Assembly (NCBI GenBank): GCA_049511415.1
Contig: JBEKYC010000015.1
Span: 44,378 to 108,377 of the forward strand
Length of the DNA stretch: 64,000 bases
DNA from: Bog-159 sp049511415
Lineage (GTDB): Bacteria; Acidobacteriota; Terriglobia; Bryobacterales; Bryobacteraceae
Direction: 5' to 3'
The first letter of the stretch is position 1, and the number at the start of each line of letters is the position of its first letter. The notes under the pieces are model-generated. The model searched no databases. It was not told the origin of the DNA and worked only from the letters and a program-made list of their open reading frames with translations. A program made the position numbers and the translations under genes. Shown here in pieces: positions 25,569 through 33,728 of this stretch.

Positions 25569-27208
25569 CTTCGTTCCGCTCCCGATCGGGCCAAGGCCGG
25601 CTCCTGGGCGTGACCTGCCAGCGGCAGAGTCACCGTAAACGTCGCTCCCTCGCCGGGCTGGCTGTGTACCGCGATATCGCCACCGTGCGCCTCGACGATT
25701 CCGTAGGAAACCGCCAGTCCCAATCCCACTCCTTTGCCCTCCGGCTTGGTCGTAAAGAACGGATCGAATATGCGGACCAGATTTTCCGCGGACACGCCAT
25801 CGCCATTGTCCTGGACCGCCAGCGTGACTCCCAGCTTGTCCGCTGCCAGGCGGGTACGCACCGCCAACCGCCGGTCCGCGCGGGCTTGGGTAGCTTCGGC
25901 GCCGTTCAGGACCAGATTCAGGATCACCTGTTGGATTTGGGAGCTATCGCAGCGCACGGCCGGCAGATTCTCCGCCAGGTCCTCATTGACGGTTACGCTG
26001 GCCAGCCGCAGCTTGGGCGAAACCAGCGACAACGTAGTTTTGACGACCCGATTCAGGTCCGCCGGCACCTGCTGTGGCTTGGATCGCCGCGAAAATGACA
26101 GCAAGTCGGAAACGATACGGCCGACCCGCGACGTCTCCTGCACCACTTGTCCAAGGTACTTGCGAAACTCGGGCACGCGTTCCGGCGGAATGCCGTCGTC
26201 CTTCATAATGCGCTGCATCAGCATCGATAGGTTGAGAACGCCCGAGACCGGATTGTTGATTTCGTGCGCCACGCTGGCGGCGAGCTGGCCCAGGGACGCC
26301 AGCCGGTCCGTCTGGCGCAGTTTCTGGTGCGCGGCGCGAAGCTCTTCTGTGCGCTCGGCGACCTTGGTTTCCAGGCGCTGCGTGAATTGATTGTTTTCGT
26401 CCATGGCCAGGCGCAGCCTTTCGCGCATGTTGTTGAACGAGCGCGCCAGGTGGTCGACTTCCTGGCTGCTGTGCACAATGTCGATGGGTTTATCCAGATC
26501 CATCTCACTGACCGCACGCGTGCCCGCGATCAACTGCTCGATGGGGCCGCCCACAAACCGCCGCGTGAAAAAGAAGATGAACAGGCTGATGAGCAGGATC
26601 TCGATGCCGGTAACCGCGAAGACGCCCAGTTTCACCTGGGCGGTTTCGCGATCCGCCGCGTCCAGATTGAGGGACAGATCCAGCACGCCCAGCACGCGAA
26701 CGGCGGAGGGGTGCGCATGGCAGGCCGCCTGGCTGCAGGCCGGCTCGTTGAAAATGGGCGTGACCATGGCCAGATTCCGGCCGCCGTTTGGGCCCGGGAA
26801 GATGCGCGTGCGCCCTGAGACGCTCATTTTTAAGCGCGGCGGCAACCGGTCGTGGCACCCCGCACAGGCTTCCGCGCGCGCGTCCGCCGCGTTGCCGGCG
26901 TCATCCGGCGCAGTCGAAAACATCAATTTGCCGGTACGGTTGAACATGCGGATCCGGTTGATGCCCTGCTTGCGTCCGATGGTCTGCATCACTTCATATG
27001 CGGCTTCGCGATGATCGTCGAGCATGGCGTGCCAGGTGGCGCTGGTGATGCTCTTGGAGAGTTGGTCGGCGCCCGTGATCATGGCATTGAGCAGGTGTTG
27101 CTGCTCCGTGCGCGCCGTAATCAAACCCGAGATGGCCCCGATCAGCGTGACAATGCACGTCAACGCCAGCACTAACTTCTGCGCGAGCCTGCGTGGCACG
27201 ACAAACAT
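25565..27208 (-). CDS. Sensor histidine kinase with heme-c-like motifs in the sensor domain
   Basis: 547 aa. Transmembrane helix 1 about residues 10-32; periplasmic sensor to about 195; helix 2 about 197-216; HAMP about 217-270; coiled coil; HisKA with His316 (VAHEINNPVSG); HATPase with DNGDGV and GVGLGLAV boxes. The sensor carries CAGCH (115-119) and a second CSQAACH (158-164, CX4CH), separated by a PIFNEPAC stretch; double motifs of this sort occur in kinases that bind heme c and sense redox or gas ligands. Paired with the NtrC-type regulator and close to a multiheme respiratory operon. Whether heme is attached is inference. Confidence 0.85.
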   Translation of the reverse strand: MFVVPRRLAQKLVLALTCIVTLIGAISGLITARTEQQHLLNAMITGADQLSKSITSATWHAMLDDHREAAYEVMQTIGRKQGINRIRMFNRTGKLMFSTAPDDAGNAADARAEACAGCHDRLPPRLKMSVSGRTRIFPGPNGGRNLAMVTPIFNEPACSQAACHAHPSAVRVLGVLDLSLNLDAADRETAQVKLGVFAVTGIEILLISLFIFFFTRRFVGGPIEQLIAGTRAVSEMDLDKPIDIVHSSQEVDHLARSFNNMRERLRLAMDENNQFTQRLETKVAERTEELRAAHQKLRQTDRLASLGQLAASVAHEINNPVSGVLNLSMLMQRIMKDDGIPPERVPEFRKYLGQVVQETSRVGRIVSDLLSFSRRSKPQQVPADLNRVVKTTLSLVSPKLRLASVTVNEDLAENLPAVRCDSSQIQQVILNLVLNGAEATQARADRRLAVRTRLAADKLGVTLAVQDNGDGVSAENLVRIFDPFFTTKPEGKGVGLGLAVSYGIVEAHGGDIAVHSQPGEGATFTVTLPLAGHAQEPALARSGAERR

Positions 27209-27256
27209 ACCCTAAACTCTATTATTAATGAAAACGCCGCCGCGTGCTGATGCGCG

Positions 27257-28246
27257 TTAACGCAGGCGTGGCGCGCCGAAGGTGAATCCCGAGCGGATTA
27301 CTTGCCGCCGCTGATTCACCATGGCCGACGCCACAAAGCCCGGTTCCGCGGGTGTGCCGAAACGCAGGTCCATGGCTTCCACGCGAATAGCGCCTTCCGG
27401 ATCGGCCACTGGCGTGGCGCGCTCGAAGGGGAATTGCGAAAAACGGAGAAAATCGCGGAATTCCAGGGAATGATTGGCGGATTGGAGCGCCGGGCTTTGC
27501 TCGGCTTTGTAGAAAACAGCGCCGCGAGCTGGATCGAACTCCTGCAACAGATTGAAATCCTGGATGCTGTAGAACTCCGGGGTTTCGGCCAGTCCCCTCC
27601 ACAGGAAAGGATTTCCGGGGGAAGGCAGGGCGGCCACGCGCACAGGCGCCACGCCGGAGTAAATTCGGGAATCCAGCACGGCCGTCGCACGTGCGTGCAG
27701 CACGGCGCGCCCGGCGTTGTAACAGAAAAGAAAAAGCAGCGCGAAGATCGCAAATCCGCGGCCGGGATGCCGCGTTTTAGCCCCGATCTCGGCGTTCACC
27801 AGCCGCGCGAGCAATGGACCGGCCAGCGACACCAACAGCGCCGCCCAGATCCACAGATCCACCACCGATGTGAGATCCAAATGGAGCCAGCGCGCCGAGA
27901 AGGGTAGAAGCAGCCGGATGCCATAGGCGTTGGTATAGTCCAACAGCAAATGCGAAGCCACCGCCACCAAGGCGATGGCATAAGCGCCCAGCCAGCGGAA
28001 CGGCCGGCGTGTAAACAGGCGTACCAATAGCACCGGTAGTAGCGCCATCACCGGCATGGCGGCCAAAGAATGGGTCAGGTGGCGGTGATAATTCAGGTAA
28101 TTGAGCGGGCCGCCCAAAAGCGCCAGGATATCGATGTCCGGAGAATTCGCCGCCAAAACCAAGATCCAAGGCGCCTGGCCGGAGAATCGATTCAATCCGG
28201 CCCGGCTCAGAAACAGTCCCGTGGCTGAATGCGTGAGAGGGTCCAT
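27257..28246 (-). CDS. DUF457/YdjM-type inner-membrane metal-dependent hydrolase-like protein
   Basis: 329 aa from ATG 28246; the first residues MDPLTHSATGLFLS match the usual family N-terminus, so the longer starts are unlikely. Conserved metal-binding patterns: DPLTH near the start, NSPDIDIL near residue 35 and HRHLTHSL near 55; then YTNAYG after a SHLLLDYT segment. About five transmembrane helices. Family members are annotated as membrane-bound metal-dependent hydrolases of unknown substrate. A TACAAT hexamer at 28262-28257 lies ten bases before the ATG and no ribosome-binding site is visible. Confidence 0.75.
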   Translation of the reverse strand: MDPLTHSATGLFLSRAGLNRFSGQAPWILVLAANSPDIDILALLGGPLNYLNYHRHLTHSLAAMPVMALLPVLLVRLFTRRPFRWLGAYAIALVAVASHLLLDYTNAYGIRLLLPFSARWLHLDLTSVVDLWIWAALLVSLAGPLLARLVNAEIGAKTRHPGRGFAIFALLFLFCYNAGRAVLHARATAVLDSRIYSGVAPVRVAALPSPGNPFLWRGLAETPEFYSIQDFNLLQEFDPARGAVFYKAEQSPALQSANHSLEFRDFLRFSQFPFERATPVADPEGAIRVEAMDLRFGTPAEPGFVASAMVNQRRQVIRSGFTFGAPRLR

Positions 28247-28276
28247 GTTGCACGCGGATTGTATCATGGGAAAGAA

Positions 28277-28311
28277 CAGGCGGGCCGGCAGCAACCGGAT
28301 CGGCCCGCCTG
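28277..28311 (-). terminator. Intrinsic terminator of the Zn-finger gene
   Basis: CAGGCGGGCCG (28277-28287) and CGGCCCGCCTG (28301-28311) form a perfect 11-bp stem with a 13-base loop. Read on the minus strand it is followed by TTCTTTCCC, a short U-rich tail. It lies seven bases after the stop of the gene ending at 28318. Confidence 0.7.
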
Positions 28312-28317
28312 CCGCTA

Positions 28318-28908
28318 TTAAGCGGAAACCCCAAGCGGGGGTCGCAGCACCCTGGCCGGCGAATGCATCGAAAACGTGGACGTTATGAGAGGACGGCTCT
28401 CGGTAGTGTCGTGCCGGTGCATCGAGCCGCCGAAATACTCATCCAACGGGTACAGGCTGTAAGGCTCCAGTTCCCGAAAAGCCCGTCCCAATTTTTGCTC
28501 GATCCGGTATACCGTGTGGAAAAATGTACCCCGGTCGATTGCCAAACGCCAACAGCAGAGCTTCCAGTCCGCTCCCAACAAAAAATGAAAGCGGAATACA
28601 TCGTATTCCAATCCGGTGAGCGTGCGGCGGCTGACCAGGCAGAAATCAGCCAGATATTCTTCGACTTTCCGGCCATAGGTCATCCGGTTATCCTTGCCGC
28701 TGCTGCATAGTTCCAGTTGCACCCGGCTTAAGTATTTCTCCTTGGCGGCGCAGTCCCGGAATCGCGCGTAACAGGCGCGAAAAATAGCGCGAAATACACA
28801 GTTACAAGGGTTTTCCCTATTATTTCGGCCCGGACGCAAACCATAGCCGTGGCAATGCGTACAGGTCGTTTTGGCTAGCGCAATGGTGTCTGATCGGTCC
28901 CAATTCAT
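28318..28908 (-). CDS. Protein with DnaJ-type CxxCxGxG knuckle, function unknown
   Basis: 196 aa, ATG start at 28908. The N-terminus has CTHCHGYG (residues 16-23), a DnaJ-like zinc knuckle, followed by CNC near residue 36 and further Cys, suggesting a zinc-binding region of about 40 residues. The C-terminal half (GADWKLCCWRLAIDRGTFF, then a helix with RAFREL) has the look of a helix-turn-helix DNA-binding or sigma-like segment, and the gene is preceded by an AT-rich palindromic region shared with the divergent XRE regulator. I do not recognise the family. A role as a DNA-binding regulator is inference only. Confidence 0.6.
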   Translation of the reverse strand: MNWDRSDTIALAKTTCTHCHGYGLRPGRNNRENPCNCVFRAIFRACYARFRDCAAKEKYLSRVQLELCSSGKDNRMTYGRKVEEYLADFCLVSRRTLTGLEYDVFRFHFLLGADWKLCCWRLAIDRGTFFHTVYRIEQKLGRAFRELEPYSLYPLDEYFGGSMHRHDTTESRPLITSTFSMHSPARVLRPPLGVSA

Positions 28909-29195
28909 CTGCTCAAACGTCCTCTCGGCGCCCTTTGATCCGGCCAGGGCAACCGCAACTCAACTTGCTTAGAATTTATCGCCAGGTGGATTTGTGGCAA
29001 GCAATTTCCGCATGGCGTTCGGGGTATTTATTAAGACAATACCGGTTATCATAGTACGTATGTGATTGCGTTAGCATAAGTTATGGTATTAGTAATATCC
29101 CGTAAAATACCTAGTAATAGTGCGCAATATTACCTAGATTTAACAATTTTGCGCGTACCCTATTTCTGGTAGAAATAGGTTGAGGCCCTCTTCAG
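28909..29195. promoter_or_regulatory. AT-rich divergent regulatory region with several palindromes
   Basis: 287 bases without a gene, far AT-richer than the surroundings, between two divergent putative regulators. Palindromes: TAATAgTGCGCAaTATTA (29115-29132); CCTATTTCT-GGT-AGAAATAGG (29159-29179), a perfect 9-bp hairpin 17 bases before the GTG at 29196; an imperfect GGTATTAGTAATATCC (29085-29100); and an imperfect one around TACGTA (29048-29066). They look like operators for one or both regulators. No convincing -35/-10 pair could be fixed. Confidence 0.55.
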
Positions 29196-29840
29196 GTGGA
29201 TTTTCACCGGCTGCAATCGCGGCTGTTAACCGAAGTGCGCGCCCGGGTGCGCAATGGAGAAATGACCGAGCGCGGCCTGGCGCGCCTTGCAGGATTATCG
29301 CAGCCGCATATCCATAATGTTCTGAAGGGCGCCCGATCCCTTTCCCTGGAGGCTAGCGACCGTATTCTGCGGCGCTTGGGGGTCGACATGGCGGATCTGA
29401 TGGCCAACGAGGCCGGTCCCGCAAGCCAGCCATCGGGGGCTTCGTGCCGTATGGTGCCTTTCCTTTATGGTCTATTAGGGCCTGGATATCCCTTTCCGGA
29501 AACGCTCGGAGGCGCATCCTATCCATTCCCAGCCGCGGAGGTCGACCACCTGGCCGATCCGGTGGCCGTGCGTTTGGAGCCACAGGCCGATGCCTTTCCG
29601 CTGTTCGCCGGAAACACCGTGCTGCTGCTGGAAAGGTCCGCGGTCTTGCCCCTCGACCCCCACGCCGATGGGTACTTCGCCTTGGATCTGTGGGGAATCG
29701 GCGCCATCGGGCTCATCCGCGACGAAAACGGCATCTGCCTGTGGAACCCGCGGGGAGCCTGGGAACCCGCCGGTTTAGCCGGGGCCCAGGCAGCCGGTCT
29801 GATCCGCGCGCGAGTCAAATTAGTCGTTCGCCATTTGTGA
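29196..29840 (+). CDS. XRE-family transcriptional regulator with C-terminal sensory-type domain
   Basis: 214 aa from GTG 29196, which has GAGG 12 bases upstream. Residues 8-66 are an XRE helix-turn-helix (MTERGLARLAGLSQPHIHNV, recognition helix SQPHIHNVLKG, then LRRLGVDMADLM). The C-terminal 140 residues have a beta-rich pattern resembling a peptidase S24-like or cupin-like sensor (LFAGNTVLLLERS, ADGYFALDLWGIGAIGLI) but without a recognised catalytic dyad. Preceded by a hairpin-forming palindrome, so autoregulation is likely. Its targets are not evident; the divergent Zn-finger gene is a candidate. Confidence 0.7.
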   Translation: MDFHRLQSRLLTEVRARVRNGEMTERGLARLAGLSQPHIHNVLKGARSLSLEASDRILRRLGVDMADLMANEAGPASQPSGASCRMVPFLYGLLGPGYPFPETLGGASYPFPAAEVDHLADPVAVRLEPQADAFPLFAGNTVLLLERSAVLPLDPHADGYFALDLWGIGAIGLIRDENGICLWNPRGAWEPAGLAGAQAAGLIRARVKLVVRHL

Positions 29841-29870
29841 CGGATTTGATCCCGGCAACGTCCTCCGCCT

Positions 29871-30446
29871 ATGCTGATAGGTGTGAGAGCCAAATGGAGC
29901 TTCCGGACGCCGGCCGCGGGCGGCGAGCACCCAAAAAACGACCGCTTGCGAAAATTGGCCGCCAATTTGGATGCCTTGACCCACCGGGACCGGAACGCCA
30001 TCGAGAGGGCCCGGGAAATCGATTCCCTGCGCCGGCAGGCGGCCCTGGAACTGCATGGGATCTGCGGCAGCTTCATCCACCGGCTCAACGCGCTGCTGCA
30101 ACAAACGGCTCTGGATTTCGATCCGGAGGATTACACGGCGGACCGATTTCGAGATGGCGGTGTCAATCTTTTTCAATTGAACGCGCAGGGCCGGATACTG
30201 CAAATCGAGTTTGAGTCCACGGCCGAGATCACTTCCACGGAGAATTTCCGCGTGCCGTACATCCTGGAAGGAGCCGTCCGCGGATTCAATCAGCAGTTGC
30301 TCGAGAAGCAGTTGATCGAAGAACAGTCGCTGTTCTACACCCTGGAGAAGACCCGCAACCTGTGGCGGTATTTCGATGCGCGCACCTATCGCTCCGGCGT
30401 AGTGAATGTCGATTACCTGACGGGCCTGATGGAACAACTGCTTTAA
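29871..30446 (+). CDS. Hypothetical protein, likely soluble
   Basis: 191 aa. No signal peptide and no transmembrane helix. A basic N-terminus (LRKLAANLDALTHRDRNAIERA) is followed by a helical region and a beta segment (INLFQLNAQGRILQIEFES-like pattern), then a C-terminal helix with FYTLEKTRNLWRYFDARTYR. No known family is recognised. The start could also be the GTG at 29883. It follows the XRE regulator after 30 bases and abuts the convergent helicase gene: its last base is 30446 and the helicase gene ends at 30447. Confidence 0.55.
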   Translation: MLIGVRAKWSFRTPAAGGEHPKNDRLRKLAANLDALTHRDRNAIERAREIDSLRRQAALELHGICGSFIHRLNALLQQTALDFDPEDYTADRFRDGGVNLFQLNAQGRILQIEFESTAEITSTENFRVPYILEGAVRGFNQQLLEKQLIEEQSLFYTLEKTRNLWRYFDARTYRSGVVNVDYLTGLMEQLL

Positions 30447-33400
30447 CTAAGACAGCAGCAGCTCCAGATCCTCCCGCTGCAAGTTGCGGATCAGGCTGTT
30501 ATCTTCCCCGATGATCGCGGCTGCCAGGTCCCGCTTGCTGCCCTGCAATTGCAGAATCTTCTCCTCCACGGTATCGCGCGCGATCAGGCGATAGGCGAAG
30601 ACCTGGCGCGTCTGGCCGATGCGGTGCGCCCGGTCCACCGCCTGCGCCTCCACCGCCGGATTCCACCAGGGATCCAGCAGGAAGACATATTCCGCGGCGG
30701 TCAGATTCAGTCCCAGGCCTCCCGCCTTCAAACTGATCAGAAACAGCGGGCACTCCGGGTCGTTCTGAAAGCGTTCCACATGCTGCTGCCGGTCGCGGGT
30801 GGCGCCGTCCAGGTATTCGTACGTCATGCCGGAATCCGACAGCCGCTCCCGTACCAGCGCCAGCAGGCTGGTGAACTGCGAGAACACCAACGCTTTATGG
30901 CCTTCCGCCACCACTTCTCCCAGCCGTTCGATCAGCATGTCCAGCTTGGCGCTGGCATCGCCTTTGCGTTTCGGATCGATCAGGCCCGGATGGCAGGCTG
31001 CCTGCCGCAGGCGCAGCAGCGCTTCCAGCACCTGAATCTTGGATTTCGCCAGTCCTTGGGATGCCACCATGCCCAGCAGCGAGTTGCGGTAGTGCGCGCG
31101 CAGCTCATTGTAAAGTTTGCGCTGCGCAGTCTCCAGTTCGCAGAAGATCGTTTGCTCGGATTTCGGCGGCAGTTCGCGCGCCACCTGCTCTTTGGTCCGC
31201 CGCAAAATAAATGGACGCAGCGCATGGGCCAACAATTGCCGCGTTTCGTCTCCCGGATTGCGCGCCCCGGCGCCGGCCAGCTTAAACACACTGGCCGCGC
31301 CCAGCATGCCGGGATTCAGAAATTCAAAGATGCTCCACAATTCACCCAAATGGTTTTCCACCGGCGTGCCGCTGAGCGCCAGCCGGTTATGCCCGCGCAG
31401 CAAGCGCACTGCTTTAGCGGACTCCGTACCGGCGTTCTTGATGGCTTGGGCTTCGTCCAGCACGATGTAGTCGAACTCCACGTCCTTGAATTCGGCGGCG
31501 TCGCGGCGCAGTGTGCCGTAAGTCGTCAACACCAGGTCATGGTCCGTGAAGCCATTCACCGCGCGTGCCAGACCGGTATGATCCAAGACTCGCAGGGCGG
31601 GCGTAAAGCGCGCCGCTTCCTGCCTCCAGTTGAAGACCAGCGATCGCGGCACCACCACCAGCGATGGACCGGCAGCCTCGCCCGAAGCGCGGCGCGACTC
31701 CAACAGCGCCAGCACCTGGGCCGTCTTGCCGACGCCCATGTCGTCCGCCAGACAGCCGCCGAACCCAAAGCGCCGCAGGAAATGCATCCAGCCCACGCCT
31801 TCCCGCTGATAGTCGCGCAATTGTCCCACGAAACCGGCCGGCTGCTCGACCGCCCCAATGCCCGAAAACGTGCGCAATTCCTGCCGCACGCGCGCGAACG
31901 TTTCATCGCAATTCACTTCCGGCTGGGTTGCCAGCAGCGCGTCCAGCAAGCCCGCCTGATTCCGGCGGAAGCGCAAATGATCGCTTTCGGCCATTCCCAA
32001 TCCCGCCAGTTGGCCGAACCGGTTCAGCCACTCTTCGGGCAACAAGCCATACGTGCCGTCATCCAGCCGGACCATGTTCTCGCCACGGCGCAAAGCGGCC
32101 AACAGTGCGGGCAGCTTGGCCGTGGCGCCGCCGTAATCCACCTCGCCGTGCAACTCGAACCAATCGATGCCGGACGAGACTTCGACTTTCATGTCTCCGG
32201 GCCGGCGGAAGATCTTGCCTTCGGCCTCCACCTGCCAACCCGCCGCCAGACAGGCGTGTGCTAACGCCGGCAGTTTCTTGGGAGAGAATCGCAGCCCGGA
32301 TGCCTCGCCGTAAGGCATGGCGTCCTCGATGCCCAGTTGCCGGAGAAAATCCATCGCGGCCGCCTCGGCCGCCGGATCGCGCACCAGTAAGCGCCTGGTG
32401 GAAGGGTCGTAAATTCCGCGTCCTTTGCGCGATTCCGGTACGCGCTGGCCGTTATAGTCGAACAGGACTGCCGCGCTCAAGCGCTCCGGTTGCCAGTCGT
32501 ATTGCCGGTCGGCGCGGATGGTGAGGCATGGCCGTGCCGGCACATGGATCTCTTCGAAGCGTAATTCGTCCGGAACTTCCAGATGCGCCGCCAGTGGATG
32601 TTCCAGCAAAGCCGCCAGCATTTGGGGGGCATCGCTTGCCGGCACTTCGATTTGCCGCAATCGCCGCAGCGAAGCAATCCATTCGAGCGCGGTGCCCTCC
32701 GCCAGCGCCGCCACCCGTTCACTGGTGAAAATCAAACCTTCCGAAATCAGGGCCGGCGTCAACAGGTCCATTTCCTGGCTGCCGCGGCGGAGGCGCCCGG
32801 TGAGTGCCCACGCGCCACTCCGCGCCGGATTGAGCCGCAGCCCGAATTCCCAGGGCCCGCCCTCATCCCATGTGAGCGGGAGCCACTCGTCGCCGCGTGG
32901 TTCGGATTGCAGCAGGCATCGCCCCGTGCGCGCGATCTCCGGCATGATGCTGCCGGCGAATGGGTGCCGCAACCGGAAGCCCGCCGTGATGGTTTCGTAG
33001 TTGGCCATCCAGTCCGAGTACAGGGCCGTTCCCGTCAGGAGACCCAAAATGTGGCGATCCGCCGCGTCGGGCAGTGTGTGGATGGCCGCGCGGCTGATCT
33101 GCGGCGTCGCGGGTTTCCTCCAGCCGCCCTTTAGCTTGGGATCGCGCGATTTGAGCTCCATTACCAGGTAGCCGCGCGCATTGCTGGTGGCGACGTCGAC
33201 AACGTATAACAACTGCCGTTGCGCCGGCCAACTGCTGGAGAGAAGCGCACCCCCCGATCCGATTTCGTCCAGACGCTGCCGCCACGCAGGCGGTGCGGCT
33301 TTGGGTGGCGGTCTGACGGCCGGCGCTGAACGAGGTGTGGGCATGTAGATGGTGGGATCGTCGGCCGGGTCGTCCATATCGGGCGCCGCTTCGAATTCCA

Positions 33401-33701
33401 CGTCGCGCGGGCCCAGCTTGGTGATGGCCGTGAAGTAATTCTGGGCATCCGCCGCCAGAATCGTGGCCCACAGGTGCTTGCATCCGCCGGCCGTCTCGAA
33501 ATAAGGACAATCGCACCACAAATTGAGCCGGCGGCCGTCCCAGGTGATCTCCACGTCGTAGGTCCGCGAGCCGCGCACGATCGCCGCCACGGACGTGGCG
33601 TTGCCCCGCGTGATGCGCACCGCCGCCAGGCGGTAATAGCTGGCGCCGCGCGCGCGCACGTCCACATCAAAATCGGATGAAAGTACAGAAGCCAGCTTCA
33701 T
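30447..33701 (-). CDS. SNF2-family DEAD/H ATPase with N-terminal SWIM zinc finger
   Basis: 1084 aa. SWIM finger Cys63, Cys65, Cys74, His76 (C-x-C-x8-C-x-H) near the N-terminus; a long variable middle; SNF2 ATPase with motif I LADDMGVGKTAQ, motif II DEAQ and motif III SGTPVEN; helicase C domain with LISLKAGGLGLNLTAA and QAVDRAHRIGQTRQV. Bacterial members of the RapA/SNF2 group translocate on DNA or remodel nucleoprotein; the exact role is not known. Length and motif order are normal. It ends directly against the convergent 29871-30446 gene. Confidence 0.92.
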   Translation of the reverse strand: MKLASVLSSDFDVDVRARGASYYRLAAVRITRGNATSVAAIVRGSRTYDVEITWDGRRLNLWCDCPYFETAGGCKHLWATILAADAQNYFTAITKLGPRDVEFEAAPDMDDPADDPTIYMPTPRSAPAVRPPPKAAPPAWRQRLDEIGSGGALLSSSWPAQRQLLYVVDVATSNARGYLVMELKSRDPKLKGGWRKPATPQISRAAIHTLPDAADRHILGLLTGTALYSDWMANYETITAGFRLRHPFAGSIMPEIARTGRCLLQSEPRGDEWLPLTWDEGGPWEFGLRLNPARSGAWALTGRLRRGSQEMDLLTPALISEGLIFTSERVAALAEGTALEWIASLRRLRQIEVPASDAPQMLAALLEHPLAAHLEVPDELRFEEIHVPARPCLTIRADRQYDWQPERLSAAVLFDYNGQRVPESRKGRGIYDPSTRRLLVRDPAAEAAAMDFLRQLGIEDAMPYGEASGLRFSPKKLPALAHACLAAGWQVEAEGKIFRRPGDMKVEVSSGIDWFELHGEVDYGGATAKLPALLAALRRGENMVRLDDGTYGLLPEEWLNRFGQLAGLGMAESDHLRFRRNQAGLLDALLATQPEVNCDETFARVRQELRTFSGIGAVEQPAGFVGQLRDYQREGVGWMHFLRRFGFGGCLADDMGVGKTAQVLALLESRRASGEAAGPSLVVVPRSLVFNWRQEAARFTPALRVLDHTGLARAVNGFTDHDLVLTTYGTLRRDAAEFKDVEFDYIVLDEAQAIKNAGTESAKAVRLLRGHNRLALSGTPVENHLGELWSIFEFLNPGMLGAASVFKLAGAGARNPGDETRQLLAHALRPFILRRTKEQVARELPPKSEQTIFCELETAQRKLYNELRAHYRNSLLGMVASQGLAKSKIQVLEALLRLRQAACHPGLIDPKRKGDASAKLDMLIERLGEVVAEGHKALVFSQFTSLLALVRERLSDSGMTYEYLDGATRDRQQHVERFQNDPECPLFLISLKAGGLGLNLTAAEYVFLLDPWWNPAVEAQAVDRAHRIGQTRQVFAYRLIARDTVEEKILQLQGSKRDLAAAIIGEDNSLIRNLQREDLELLLS

Positions 33702-33728
33702 GGGACTACGGGGAAGGGTAATAACATT

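Noticed and set aside
30549..32264. Plus-strand open frame (571 codons) opposite the SNF2 gene
   Set aside because: Antisense shadow: His/Gln-rich nonsense composition, no start signal, and the minus strand carries all helicase motifs.
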